DNA of 64,000 bases, taken from Clostridia bacterium (lineage in GTDB: Bacteria; Bacillota; Clostridia; Oscillospirales; Acutalibacteraceae). Both the position numbers and the translations under genes were made by a program. The stretch is from positions 124,001-188,000 of the forward strand of contig JAFRQQ010000013.1 of assembly GCA_017428525.1 (NCBI GenBank). Direction: 5' to 3'. Below are positions 1-8,800 of this stretch, one piece after another. The first letter of the stretch is position 1, and the number at the start of each line of letters is the position of its first letter. Below the pieces are notes generated by a model, which saw only the letters and a list, made by a program, of their open reading frames with translations, made no database searches and had not been told where the DNA came from.

Positions 1-505
1 TGGTCAGCTTGCCGTCCGAAAACGTGCCGGCACCGCCCTCGCCGAACTGCACGTTGCTCTCGGGATCCAGACGTTTCTCCGTCCAGAAGCCACGCACGTC
101 CGCCGTGCGCGCGTCCACATCCGCGCCGCGCTCGAGCACGATCGGCCGCAGCCCGGCCCGCGCAAGGATCAGCGCGGCAAAAAAGCCCGCCGGGCCGAAA
201 CCAGCAACGATCGGACGCAAAGAACTGGTCCGCCGCACCGGCGGCGCTTCGTAGACATAGGGCTGCTCAACGCTGACCTTCGGATTGCGGCAATGCGCGA
301 GCACCGCCGCCTCCTCCCCGTTCAGCGTCACGAAGACATTATAGACGAAATGGACATCCTCTTTTTTGCGGCTGTCTACCGCTTTTTTTGCAATTTCGAC
401 CGATTTGATCTGATCCTCGCCGCAGCGCAGCGCCTTCGCGCAGGCCCGCCGCAGCGACGCCGCATCCGCCGTGAGCGGCTGCCGGATCTCATTGATTCTG
501 AGCAT
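1..505 (-). CDS. FAD-dependent dehydrogenase (COG2509-like), N-terminal part
   Basis: This gene runs off the left edge of the window, so only its first 168 codons are visible. About 100 N-terminal residues precede a Rossmann dinucleotide-binding motif GFGPAG at residues 102-107, and the last visible residues read VQFGEGGAGTFSDGKLT, a segment I recognise from the COG2509 family of uncharacterised FAD-dependent dehydrogenases. The substrate is unknown; the protein is probably cytoplasmic. The ATG at 505 lies inside the end of the upstream FAD oxidoreductase gene (17-bp overlap), so the two are co-transcribed and probably translationally coupled. Family assignment is good; the biochemical role is not known. 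Confidence 0.85.
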   Translation of the reverse strand, partial: MLRINEIRQPLTADAASLRRACAKALRCGEDQIKSVEIAKKAVDSRKKEDVHFVYNVFVTLNGEEAAVLAHCRNPKVSVEQPYVYEAPPVRRTSSLRPIVAGFGPAGFFAALILARAGLRPIVLERGADVDARTADVRGFWTEKRLDPESNVQFGEGGAGTFSDGKLT

Positions 506-1733
506 TGACCGTTCCTTTCCGTTCGCCCGCCGTCAGACCGGAGGCAAAGGCCCATTGCAGATTATAGCCGCCGCAGGGGCCGTCCACGTCGATCAGCTCC
601 CCGGCAAAATACAGCCCCGGGCAGCGCAGCGACTGCAGGCTGACCGGATCGATTTCCTCCACCGCAACGCCGCCGCGCGTGACCTGCGCCTCCGAAAAGC
701 TGCCGACACCGGCCAGCCGCACGGGAAAGGCCTTGACCGTTTCGGCCAGCGATTCAAGCTGCGCCGGACGCAGCGCGCCGATGCGCTCTTCCTGTTTGTA
801 AAGTTTTTCAGCTTTACAAATATGCATGCCGATCGCTTTCGGAAGCAAGCCGGTCAAAAGCTGCTCGATCTGCTGATTTTCCTTGATATGAGCGGTTTCC
901 AGCAGGCAGGCTTTCAATTCATCCGCCGTCAGTTCCGGCACAAAGTCTATCACTGTAAAGGTATTATCCTTGTCAGATTTCAACGCTGTTTGCGCATCCG
1001 CCGCCAGCTCCATGGCGGCGATGCCGGAGAGTCCCCGCGCCGTGAAAAGCAGCTCGCCGTCAGCGGACGTCAGCACCCGACCGCCGCTTTGCAGCGTCAG
1101 CGCGGCATTGCGGGCACGCACGCCCTTGAGCGCCGCCGTTGCGCCGTCCGCCGCAATCAGAGGCACCAGCGCGGGCACGAGGGGGGTGACGCTGAGGCCG
1201 AGCTGCCGCGCCAGACGGTAGCCGCCGCCGTCGCTGCCGTGGACGGGCGCGGCCTGCCCGCCGAGGGCCAGGATCACCGTATCGGCTTCGACGGCATCAT
1301 TGAGCACAAAGCCCCGCCCGCTGCGTCTGATATTCGTCACGGGCGTTTCGCAGCGCACCTCCACGCCGGCGTCCGCGAGCGCATACCGCAGCGTATCCAC
1401 CACGGATGCGGCGACGTTGCTGCGCGGATACACGCGCCCGGCGTCATCGGCATAGCAGCGCAATCCGTGCGCGGCGAAGAATGCCGTCACCGCCTGCGGC
1501 GGGCAAGCCGCCAGCACAGACGCGGCAAATCTGCCGTGATAATACGCGTCCGGTCCGGCCTGCAGATTGGTCAGGTTGCAGCGACCGTTGCCGGTGGCCA
1601 GCAGCTTTTTGCCCACGCGGGGCAGCTTTTCCAGCAGCAGAATCCGCTGCCGCGGGCAGAGCTCCGCCGCGCGGATCGCCGCGGCCATGCCCGCCGCGCT
1701 GCCGCCGACGACGACCAGATCGAACCGTTCCAT
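489..1733 (-). CDS. NAD(P)/FAD-dependent oxidoreductase, BaiN/YhiN (HI0933) family
   Basis: The 414-residue product starts with a typical FAD-binding Rossmann motif (VVGGSAAGMAAAIRA, residues 8-22) followed by LLEKLPRVGKKLLATGNGRC, the signature of the HI0933/YhiN/BaiN family, and ends with GLYFAGELIDVDGPCGGYNL, the second FAD-contacting block. Length matches the family (about 400-420). Members are flavoproteins of mostly unknown physiological substrate; BaiN was implicated in bile-acid reduction in Clostridium scindens, but close homologues occur widely in bacteria without bile-acid metabolism, so I do not infer that role. The first gene of a two-gene unit, with its own promoter at 1767-1795. 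Confidence 0.9.
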   Translation of the reverse strand: MERFDLVVVGGSAAGMAAAIRAAELCPRQRILLLEKLPRVGKKLLATGNGRCNLTNLQAGPDAYYHGRFAASVLAACPPQAVTAFFAAHGLRCYADDAGRVYPRSNVAASVVDTLRYALADAGVEVRCETPVTNIRRSGRGFVLNDAVEADTVILALGGQAAPVHGSDGGGYRLARQLGLSVTPLVPALVPLIAADGATAALKGVRARNAALTLQSGGRVLTSADGELLFTARGLSGIAAMELAADAQTALKSDKDNTFTVIDFVPELTADELKACLLETAHIKENQQIEQLLTGLLPKAIGMHICKAEKLYKQEERIGALRPAQLESLAETVKAFPVRLAGVGSFSEAQVTRGGVAVEEIDPVSLQSLRCPGLYFAGELIDVDGPCGGYNLQWAFASGLTAGERKGTVNAQNQ

Positions 1734-1766
1734 GCCTGCGCCCCCTTTTCTTTCGTTCTGACGGTT

Positions 1767-1795
1767 ATTTTATCGCGTTCCGCCGCAATTGTCAA
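1767..1795 (-). promoter_or_regulatory. Promoter of the FAD oxidoreductase pair
   Basis: On the minus strand TTGACA (1795-1790) and TAAAAT (1772-1767) are separated by 17 bases, 34 bases before the ATG at 1733. A good sigma-A match. Confidence 0.75.
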
Positions 1796-1814
1796 TACAC
1801 GCGCAACGAAGGGA

Positions 1815-1843
1815 TTGATATTCGGGAAAAGATGTGCTATACT
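1815..1843 (+). promoter_or_regulatory. Promoter of the DUF1858-trmK-nif3-rqcH operon
   Basis: TTGATA (1815-1820), a 17-base spacer and TATACT (1838-1843) lie 32 bases before the ATG at 1876. The promoter is divergent from that of the FAD genes. Confidence 0.7.
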
Positions 1844-1875
1844 AATTGACAACGAAAGAGAAAGGAAGTATTAAG

Positions 1876-2082
1876 ATGGCGACAATCGAAAAAGATATGA
1901 CGATCGGCGAGATTCTCGACGCGCACATGGAGGTGGCTCCCTTCTTCCTTGAGATGGGCATGCACTGCCTCGGCTGCCCCGCTTCCCGCGGCGAAACGCT
2001 CGAGCAGGCCTGCTACGTCCACGGCGTTGACGCGGACGAGATGCTCGAACGCATCAACGCGGCGCTCGCGCAGGATGCTTGA
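1876..2082 (+). CDS. DUF1858 domain protein (hybrid-cluster-associated redox disulfide type)
   Basis: A 68-residue protein that is almost entirely one DUF1858 domain. It carries the CxxC pair in MGMHCLGCPASRGETLEQAC, which is thought to form a redox disulfide; related small proteins are often encoded near hybrid cluster protein or other redox genes. I chose the ATG at 1876 because AAAGGAAG at 1861-1868 sits at a good distance; a longer reading from 1846 would put the start upstream of this ribosome site. The 3' end overlaps the start of trmK by 8 bases, so translation is likely coupled. Its partner and function are unknown. Confidence 0.88.
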   Translation: MATIEKDMTIGEILDAHMEVAPFFLEMGMHCLGCPASRGETLEQACYVHGVDADEMLERINAALAQDA

Positions 2083-2758
2083 TCCCGGCAACCGTCTGAA
2101 AATGGCGGCGGCGATGGTGCGTCCGGGCAGCCGCGTCGCGGATATCGGCACGGACCACGCTTATCTCCCCGTCTATCTGATCCTCAAAGGCACCATTCCG
2201 TCGGCTCTTGCATGCGATCTGCGGCAAGGGCCGCTTTGCAATGCGCAGAAAACCGTTGCCGCCTACGGCCTGGAAGCGCAGATCACGCTGCGGCTTTCGG
2301 ACGGCTTTGACCGGATCGATCCGAGCGAGGCCGAGGATTTCGTGCTGTGCGGCATGGGCGGCACGCTGATGGCGCAGCTGCTGGACCGCACGCCCTGGCT
2401 GAAGGATCCCGCAAAACGGCTGATCCTGCAGCCGCAGTCCCATGAGGAGGATGTGCGCGGCTGGCTGCTGGAAAACGGCTTTTCCATCCTGCGGGAGGAC
2501 GCCTGCACGGACGACGGCAAGCTCTATGCCTGCCTGACGGCGGCCTACACCGGCACAAACTCGCCGGTCTCCCCTGCCGCGCCGTATATCGGCGCCCTGC
2601 CGCAATGCGGCAAGCCCGAGGCGCTGATGAAATTGAAAAAAACACGCGACCGCCTGCGGCTCAAGGCGGCGCACTGTCCGCCCGCGCAGGCGCAGACCTA
2701 CGCGGACATTCTAAAAGAATTGGAGGCGACGATCGATGCCCTGTCCGACCGTTCGTGA
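2075..2758 (+). CDS. trmK: tRNA (adenine(22)-N1)-methyltransferase TrmK
   Basis: This 227-residue protein is a class I SAM-dependent methyltransferase that methylates N1 of A22 in bacterial tRNAs. Motif I is VADIGTDHAYLPVYL, the family's modified glycine-loop, followed by the substrate-side motif DFVLCGMGGTLMAQLL and LILQPQSHEEDVRGWLLENG, all characteristic of the YqfN/TrmK family. The start is the ATG at 2075, overlapping the DUF1858 gene; an upstream reading would only add a frame-shifted shadow of that gene. The pairing with a downstream Nif3-family gene (yqfN-yqfO in Bacillus) is conserved in Firmicutes, which supports the call. The C-terminal helical tail (PEALMKLKKTRDRL onward) matches the family's helical extension. 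Confidence 0.93.
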   Translation: MLDPGNRLKMAAAMVRPGSRVADIGTDHAYLPVYLILKGTIPSALACDLRQGPLCNAQKTVAAYGLEAQITLRLSDGFDRIDPSEAEDFVLCGMGGTLMAQLLDRTPWLKDPAKRLILQPQSHEEDVRGWLLENGFSILREDACTDDGKLYACLTAAYTGTNSPVSPAAPYIGALPQCGKPEALMKLKKTRDRLRLKAAHCPPAQAQTYADILKELEATIDALSDRS

Positions 2759-3497
2759 CATCTGTGAATATCTGAACAGCCTTGCGCCCTTCGACACGCA
2801 ATGCAGCTGGGACAACAGCGGCCTGCTGATCGGCGATCCCGACCGCCCGGTGCAGACCGTTGCGCTCGCGCTGGATATCACGCCCGAAGCCGTCGAGGCG
2901 GCGCACGCGGCCGGCGCGGACCTGATCCTCAGCCACCATCCCGTGATTTTTCATCCGCTCCGGCAGATGCATCCGCGGGATCCTGCCTATCTGCTTGCGC
3001 GCTATGACATTGCTGCCGTCTGCATCCATACGCCGCTGGACAAGGCCTGCGGCGGCGTCAACGACGCGCTGGCCGCTGCGCTCGGCTTTGCCGGCGCCGT
3101 TGCCGTGGCGCAGGAGGGCGAAGCGGCGATGCTGCGCGCGGCGGAGATCCCGGAAACCGACGGCGCGGCGCTGGCCGCGCACGTTGCGCGGGCGCTGCAC
3201 ACCACCGTGCGTCTGGCGGACGCGGGCAAACCGATCCGACGGGTCGCCGTCCTCGGCGGCGCGGGGGCGGATCTCCTGGCCGACGCGGCTGCGGCAGGCG
3301 TCGACGCGCTGATCACCGGCGACGCCGGGCACCATGATTTTCTTGACGCAAAACAGCTGGGCCTGACGCTGATCGCCGCCGGGCATTTTGAAACCGAACA
3401 GCCGGTCATCGCCGTGCTTGCCGAAAAGCTCGCGGCGTTTGACCTGCGAACCGTCTGCATCCCGCAGACCGCGCCCGTTACATATATTCCGGAATAA
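2736..3497 (+). CDS. Nif3-like dinuclear metal centre protein
   Basis: The 253-residue product has the metal-binding blocks of the Nif3/DUF34 family: LILSHHPVIFHPL near residues 67-79, the CIHTPLDKACGGVNDALA block, and the C-terminal GDAGHHDFLDAKQLG plus AAGHFETE. Members form toroidal hexamers with a two-metal site and have been proposed to act as metal-binding or hydrolase proteins; GTP cyclohydrolase-like activity has been claimed but the role is unsettled. It lacks the long central insertion found in many Firmicutes members (about 370 residues), being closer to the short enterobacterial form. GGAGG at 2722-2726 serves the ATG at 2736, which overlaps the end of trmK by 23 bases. Confidence 0.92.
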   Translation: MPCPTVRDICEYLNSLAPFDTQCSWDNSGLLIGDPDRPVQTVALALDITPEAVEAAHAAGADLILSHHPVIFHPLRQMHPRDPAYLLARYDIAAVCIHTPLDKACGGVNDALAAALGFAGAVAVAQEGEAAMLRAAEIPETDGAALAAHVARALHTTVRLADAGKPIRRVAVLGGAGADLLADAAAAGVDALITGDAGHHDFLDAKQLGLTLIAAGHFETEQPVIAVLAEKLAAFDLRTVCIPQTAPVTYIPE

Positions 3498-3512
3498 AAA
3501 GAGGAACCGCTC

Positions 3513-5267
3513 ATGCCACTTGACGGACTGACCCTGCATTTTCTGACAACCGAACTGCTGACAGCCGTGCGCGGCTGCCGCATTGAAAAAATACATCAGC
3601 CCGCGCGCGACGTGCTGGTGCTGCATCTGCGTTCCCGTCAGGGCGCCTGCCGCCTGCTGCTCTCCGCTTCGGCCAACAGTCCGCGGCTGCATCTGACCGC
3701 CTACGCGCCGGATAATCCCGCGACGCCGCCCATGCTCTGCATGCTGCTGCGCAAGCATCTGACCGGCGCGGTGATCACCGATCTGCGGCAGAACGGGCTG
3801 GACCGCACGGTCTTTCTCGATCTGGCCGGCACAAACGAGCTCGGCGATGCGACGCGCTTCACGCTCTGCATCGAGATCATGGCCAAGCACAGCAATCTGA
3901 TCCTCTGCGCAGAGGACGGCACGATCGTGGACGCCGTCAAGCGCGTGGATCTCACGCAATCCTCCGTGCGGCAGATCCTGCCCGGTCTGCCCTATCAGCT
4001 GCCGCCGGGGCAAAACAAGCATGATCTGCGCGCGGAATCCGCCGAAGCACTGGTCGACGCGGTGCTTGCGCTGCCCGGCAAACGGCTCTCCGCCGCGCTG
4101 CTCGATACGCTCGAGGGCGTTTCGCCGCTGATCGCGCGGGAGCTTGCCGCGCAAACCTGCGGCGGCGACTGCGCCGCCGGCGACCTGACCGCGCCGCAGA
4201 AGGACGCGCTCGTGCGGCGTCTGGCGGCGCTGCAGACCGCGGTCACCGCGGGGCAGGCCGTGCCGACGATGCTGCTGCGTGCGGGGCTGCCCTTCGATTT
4301 CAGCTTTACGGATATCACGCAATACGGCTTTGCCGTCGCGGCGAAGCCCTGCGAGAGCTTTTCGGCGCTGCTGGATGAATTCTACTATGAGAAGGATCGC
4401 GTGGAGCGCACGCGGCAGCGCAGCCAGTCGCTGCAGAAGCTCCTGCAGAACGCGACGGCCCGCGCGGCGCGCAAGCTGCAGAGCCGCGAGGCGGAGCTGG
4501 CCGCCTGCGCGGACAAAGACCGCCTGCGCGTGAGCGCCGAGCTGATTCTCGCCAATCAGTACGCACTGCAGAAGGGCGCGCCGTTTTATGATCTGATCAA
4601 TTACTACGACAACAATCAGCCGATCCGCGTGGCGGCGGATCCCGCGCTTTCGCCATCCGCAAACGCACAGAAGTATTTCAAGGACTACCGCAAGGCAAAA
4701 ACCGCCGAGCAGCTGCTGGGCACGCTGATCGAGGAAAGCCGGCAGGAGCTGAACTATCTGGAAAGCGTGGCCGACGCGGTCAGCCGCGCCGACGGCTTTG
4801 CGGAGCTGGCGGAGATCCGCGCGGAGCTGTACGCGCAGGGCTATCTCAAGCGCGCGAAAAACGACAAGGGCAAGCAGCCCCGTCCCCTGCCGCCGCTGGA
4901 ATACGTCTCCGACGACGGCTACACGATCCTCGTCGGGCGCAACAATATGCAGAACGACCGCCTGAGCTTCAAAACCGCCGCTAAAAACGATTCCTGGTTC
5001 CATGTGCAGAAACTCCCGGGCTCGCATGTCGTGGTCCTCGGCCACGGCGAGCTGCTGCCGGAGCGCACCTGCCGGCAGGCGGCGATCCTGGCCGCTTACC
5101 ACAGCGGCGCGCGGGATTCCGCGCAGGTGGCGGTGGATTACACCGAGGTGCGGCAGCTGAAAAAGCCCGTCGGCGCAAAGCCGGGCAAGGTGATCTATCA
5201 CGAATACAACACCATGTGGGTCACGCCCGACCGCGCGCTCTGCGAGCGGCTGCGAAAAAAAGCATAA
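3513..5267 (+). CDS. rqcH: Ribosome quality control protein RqcH (NFACT / Rqc2 family)
   Basis: RqcH binds stalled 50S subunits carrying peptidyl-tRNA and adds C-terminal alanine tails that mark the nascent chain for degradation. The 584-residue length and domain order fit: NFACT-N with MPLDGLTLHFLTTEL at the start, a helix-hairpin region, a coiled coil around residues 285-420 rich in Arg/Gln/Glu, and the NFACT-R (DUF814) domain near 465-560 with DGYTILVGRNNMQNDRLSFK and DSWFHVQKLPGSHVVVL. Older annotations call this family fibronectin-binding protein. The last gene of the plus-strand operon; GAGGA at 3501 precedes the ATG, and an intrinsic terminator follows at 5278. Confidence 0.93.
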   Translation: MPLDGLTLHFLTTELLTAVRGCRIEKIHQPARDVLVLHLRSRQGACRLLLSASANSPRLHLTAYAPDNPATPPMLCMLLRKHLTGAVITDLRQNGLDRTVFLDLAGTNELGDATRFTLCIEIMAKHSNLILCAEDGTIVDAVKRVDLTQSSVRQILPGLPYQLPPGQNKHDLRAESAEALVDAVLALPGKRLSAALLDTLEGVSPLIARELAAQTCGGDCAAGDLTAPQKDALVRRLAALQTAVTAGQAVPTMLLRAGLPFDFSFTDITQYGFAVAAKPCESFSALLDEFYYEKDRVERTRQRSQSLQKLLQNATARAARKLQSREAELAACADKDRLRVSAELILANQYALQKGAPFYDLINYYDNNQPIRVAADPALSPSANAQKYFKDYRKAKTAEQLLGTLIEESRQELNYLESVADAVSRADGFAELAEIRAELYAQGYLKRAKNDKGKQPRPLPPLEYVSDDGYTILVGRNNMQNDRLSFKTAAKNDSWFHVQKLPGSHVVVLGHGELLPERTCRQAAILAAYHSGARDSAQVAVDYTEVRQLKKPVGAKPGKVIYHEYNTMWVTPDRALCERLRKKA

Positions 5268-5277
5268 ATGCCCATCG

Positions 5278-5308
5278 AAAACCGTCGTTTCCGGCGGTTT
5301 TCTTTTTT
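5278..5308 (+). terminator. Intrinsic terminator after rqcH
   Basis: AAAACCGTCG (5278-5287) pairs with CGGCGGTTTT (5292-5301) across a short loop, with one G-U pair, and is followed by a T-rich run to 5308. Confidence 0.8.
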
Positions 5309-5496
5309 CTGATTGTGCAAATTGACGGAGAACGCAAAGCAAAACTGTGAAATCCCCAAAAAAAATGATTTTAATTAACAATTAATAAAAAACAATGACT
5401 CTGTCCCATCAAGTGCAACAGTTCGCAAAAAAAGAAGTTCATACGGATCTCTGGCAGAAGAGAGTTCCCACACACCAGACACCAGAGGAAGGCCGT

Positions 5497-5565
5497 ATGT
5501 ACTACCATCATCTTATTGTATTGATTCTCGATAAATACTCCCCTTCCTTTTGCAATAAGGCCTGA
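5497..5565 (+). pseudogene. Transposase N-terminal stub (IS30-like)
   Basis: An ATG at 5497, preceded by AGAGGAAGG, opens a 22-codon frame beginning MYYHHLIVLILDKYSP and ending at TGA 5563-5565. The first six residues resemble the start of IS30-family transposases (typically Y-H-H-L-T-I-E-E-R); the sequence then departs, consistent with an internal deletion joining the 5' end of the gene to the far end of the element. Confidence 0.45.
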
Positions 5566-5682
5566 ACAACCTCATTGTATCAGATCGGAGAGTATTATTT
5601 TATGACTCCTGTCGTGCACCCGCATAGCGGGTGGTTCTCTGTTTCGGACTTCATCCTCAACCGGCTAAAGCCAATAAAAGAA

Positions 5683-5704
5683 CCTGGCGTTGAGTAACGC
5701 CAGG
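5683..5704 (-). terminator. Hairpin in the IS remnant that may terminate the gene at 5838
   Basis: On the minus strand CCTGGCGTT and AACGCCAGG form a perfect 9-bp stem with a 4-base loop, followed by TTCTTTTATT. No other terminator lies between the stop at 5838 and this point, so the remnant may supply the transcription stop for the surface-protein gene. Confidence 0.5.
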
Positions 5705-5837
5705 CCAATAAAGTCTTAGGGTCCAAAAAAGCATTGATTTGTATGAACTATCTCTTATAGAGTATTGCACTTCGTTTGACAATTCATCTCAATTATAATT
5801 CGGCTTTGTTCCTGTGAGAGCGGTGCACGGCCGGGCG

Positions 5838-8800
5838 TCAGTCCCTGCCCGCGGCGCGCTGCTCGATCACTTCACGGATGCCGAACAGGTTCTTGAAGAA
5901 GAAGACCAGTTTCGCAAAGAAGCCGCTGTTGGTCGTGATCGTTTCCGTTTTGCTTTCCGCAAGCACTGCGCCGTCGCTGCCGATCAGTCTGAGGCGGATC
6001 TCCGCGTTCGATTTCACCGTCACGGTCAGCACGTCGCCCGTAAAGACGTCCGCGCCGTTGAGAATCCAATGGACGGACGCGTCGGCCGGCGCGTTCTCGG
6101 TCACTGCCGTCAGCCTGACCTGCGCTCCATAGGAGACGGTGCGGGTCGCAACATAGTTTTTGATATTGACCGTCGGCTGCTGCGCGGCGGCAGCCCAGAC
6201 GGCAAAGAGCGTGATCGTGCCGCTGACCGTGCAGCGCGCGCCCGGCCGGAATTCCGCCTGCACGGCGTCCGCCGTCATGGCCCAGCCGAGGAACACATAG
6301 CCGCTGCGCGTGGGGATCTGCGCGCTGAGCGTGATCGTGCCGTCGGTGCTCGTCTGGCTTGCCGGCGCGCCGCTGCCGCCGTTGGCGTCATACAGCACGG
6401 TGTGCACGATCGGATTCTGCGTCCAGACCGCATACAGCGTCGTATTTGCAGTCAGCGCAAGGGCGTCGCCGGGCTGATATTCCGCTGCCGTTGCCGCGCT
6501 GTTCGCCGTCCAGCCGCGGAAGGTGAAGCCCTGGCGGGTCGGCACTTCGCTGCTCAGGCGAACGGAAACCGACGTCTCCCAGACCGCATAAAGCGTCGTG
6601 TCTTCGGTCGGCATATAGCTTGCGCCGCAGGCTGCCGCGGGGGCCGTCGCATCCGCGGCGGTCGCCCAGCCCTTGCAGGTCAGATCGGCATGCTGCGCTG
6701 CGGGCGCGTTGCTGCCGCCGTTGGGCTGATAGATCAGCTGCAGGGTGCGCGTCGGGGTCGGGAGCACAGCCTGCTCCCCTTCCGTAACACGCGCGCCGGA
6801 AGGCGACACGCTGCCGCCGTTCGCGTCATAGGTCAGGGCATAGACCGGCGTGCCGAAGCGAAGGTCCGCAGACGTCAGCGCGTCATTCCCTTCGCCGACG
6901 GTCAGCGCGGACCAGCCGGCCTGCGTGCCGGTATAATACACCGTCTGCAACGCGCCGCAGCCGTCAAACGCCTGCGCCGCGATCTCCGTCACGCTCTCCG
7001 GCAATGTGATGCGCGTAAGCCCCGTGCAGCCCGCAAACGCGCCTGCGCCGATCTGCGCAACGCCGTCCGGGACTGTGACGCGGGTGAGTCCCGTGCAGCC
7101 GCTGAACGCGTTTTCGCCGATCGCAACGACCGGATAGCCGTCGATCTCCGCGGGCAGCTCCAGCGCGCCGTCGGGCGTGCCGTTGTATCCGGTGATCGTC
7201 ACTTTGCCGTCCGCAATCTCATAATCAAAGGCGCAGTCGGTGAGCTTCCAGGCGGCAAAGAAGGCGGAATCGCCTGTCAGTCTGCAGGTCATGCCCGGCT
7301 GATACTGCGCGTCGGTCGAATCCGTCTGTGTTGCCCAGCCGAGGAATGTATAGCCCGCACGTTCGGGCACGCTGCTGCCGATTTCATACGCGACCGGCAG
7401 CTCCCAGACCGCATAGAGCGTCGTATCTTCGGTCGGCGTATAGGCGTCGCCGCAGGCCGCTTCGGGAACCGTCGCGTTCGGTGCGCTCGCCCAGCCCTTG
7501 CAGGTCAGATCCGCGATCTGCACCTCGGGTCTGCCGACGCCGACGACGGAATAGAACACAACCTTGACGGACCGTTCCGGTGCGGGCAGAAGGATGCTTT
7601 CTCCCTGCGGAACGGCAGCGCACTTCGGGGAGACGCTGCCGCCGTTCGCGTCAAAGGTGACCACGGAACCGCCTTCAAACGCAGTCACCTCCACCTGCAC
7701 CGTGACCGTTTCGCCGTTTGCGCAGGCGCCGTTCAGGCTTGTCGACCCGGGCGCGACGGCAAGCAGGCTGCCGTCGGTAACCTGCGCAACTGTTTCGTCC
7801 GCGCTTTCCCAGGTGCAGTTCATCCCGCACAGCAGCGTTTCATTCGGATAAGTTTCCATTTCCACACGCTGCGTCACCGTCGGCAGCGCGGCGGTCTCGC
7901 CCTGCGCAAGCACAAGCGAGCTGTCGGATAGAATGAGCGTTGCAGAACGGACGTATTCGTCCAGAATCTCGACCGTGACGCTCGTTTTTTCGTCATTGGG
8001 CGGCGTTTCGAGCGCGGCGGACACGGGGCTGCGGAATTCCTCCACCCAGTATTTCCGTCCGTTGTATTCCGCGCAGGCAACGCCGACGGCCGTGTAGTTG
8101 GGGCTGAGCATCGTCCTTCTGTGGCCCTGCCCGATGTAGAACTCATCGGCCTCCTCCCACGCGGTCTGCACGTCGTCGGCAAGCAGATAGCCGCCGGCGA
8201 TGTTCTCGCCTGCCGTTTCATAGACAAAAGCCGAAAAGCTCCGTTTTCCGTTCGGCCGAAAATGATCGTAATCCGCGACCAGCTCCGCCGCTCTGAGCAT
8301 GGCCGCACGCTCCAGCTCATAGTCGTAGGTCAGCGGCTGCAGATCGGTGCTGTAGACCTTTTCCGTGTCGGTCGCATTCCAGCACCAGGCGTCTTTTCCG
8401 GTGCGCAGCGTGTTGATCCGGTTGAGCAGCGTGCGCGCCTCCGTCTGATGGTAAACCACCTCATAGGTGTAGAGCGCCGACGGGACCGCCGGCGGCGTGA
8501 CGCCCGCGAAGGCATAGAAGGTTTCATCCAGCGCTTCGATCGTCGCATCCGTCGCGCCCTGGAAGCCCTTCACCGTCTTGTTCTCCACAAACACCGTCAC
8601 CGGCAGGATGACACTGGAAACGCCGAGCGCGCTGAAGACCCACGAAGGAATCCCGCCGGCCGTGTCGACATTCACGCCGTATACGTCAAAGGCATACTGA
8701 TCCATCCACGGCGTCACCACATTCGTTGCGATATCGCGGCAGTGCGCGTTGCCCGCGCGGTAGAACAGCACGATAAACTTCTCACCGCCGCTGTATTTCT

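Larger units (their letters stand above)
5402..5781. mobile_element. Internally deleted IS30-like element (MITE-sized remnant)
   Basis: A 380-bp AT-richer island fills most of the gap between rqcH and the next gene. Its ends are imperfect inverted repeats: TGTCCCATCAAGTGCAA (5402-5418) against the reverse complement of 5765-5781, TGTCAAACGAAGTGCAA, and further in both ends read GTTCATAC (5437-5444, and 5741-5748 reversed). Just inside the left end an ATG (5497) begins MYYHHL, like the start of IS30-family transposases, but the frame stops after 22 codons. Two perfect hairpins lie inside: 5617-5633 (CACCCGC/GCGGGTG) and 5683-5704 (CCTGGCGTT/AACGCCAGG). No target duplication was confirmed. The IS30 family call is inferred from the ends and the stub. 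Confidence 0.6.

Noticed and set aside
489..1733. Bile-acid reductase baiN
   Set aside because: The family is widespread and no other bai genes are near, so only the family name is used.
3513..5267. Fibronectin-binding protein
   Set aside because: Older family label; the NFACT domains and cytoplasmic nature fit RqcH.
2661..5381. A 906-residue open frame on the minus strand across trmK, nif3 and rqcH
   Set aside because: Shadow of GC-rich codon use; the plus-strand genes have clear family motifs, ribosome sites and tight operon spacing, while the antisense product is Arg/Gln-rich with no domain.
5814..7931. A 705-residue open frame on the plus strand opposite the CAP/InlB protein
   Set aside because: Shadow ORF with low-complexity Arg-rich translation; no ribosome site that fits.
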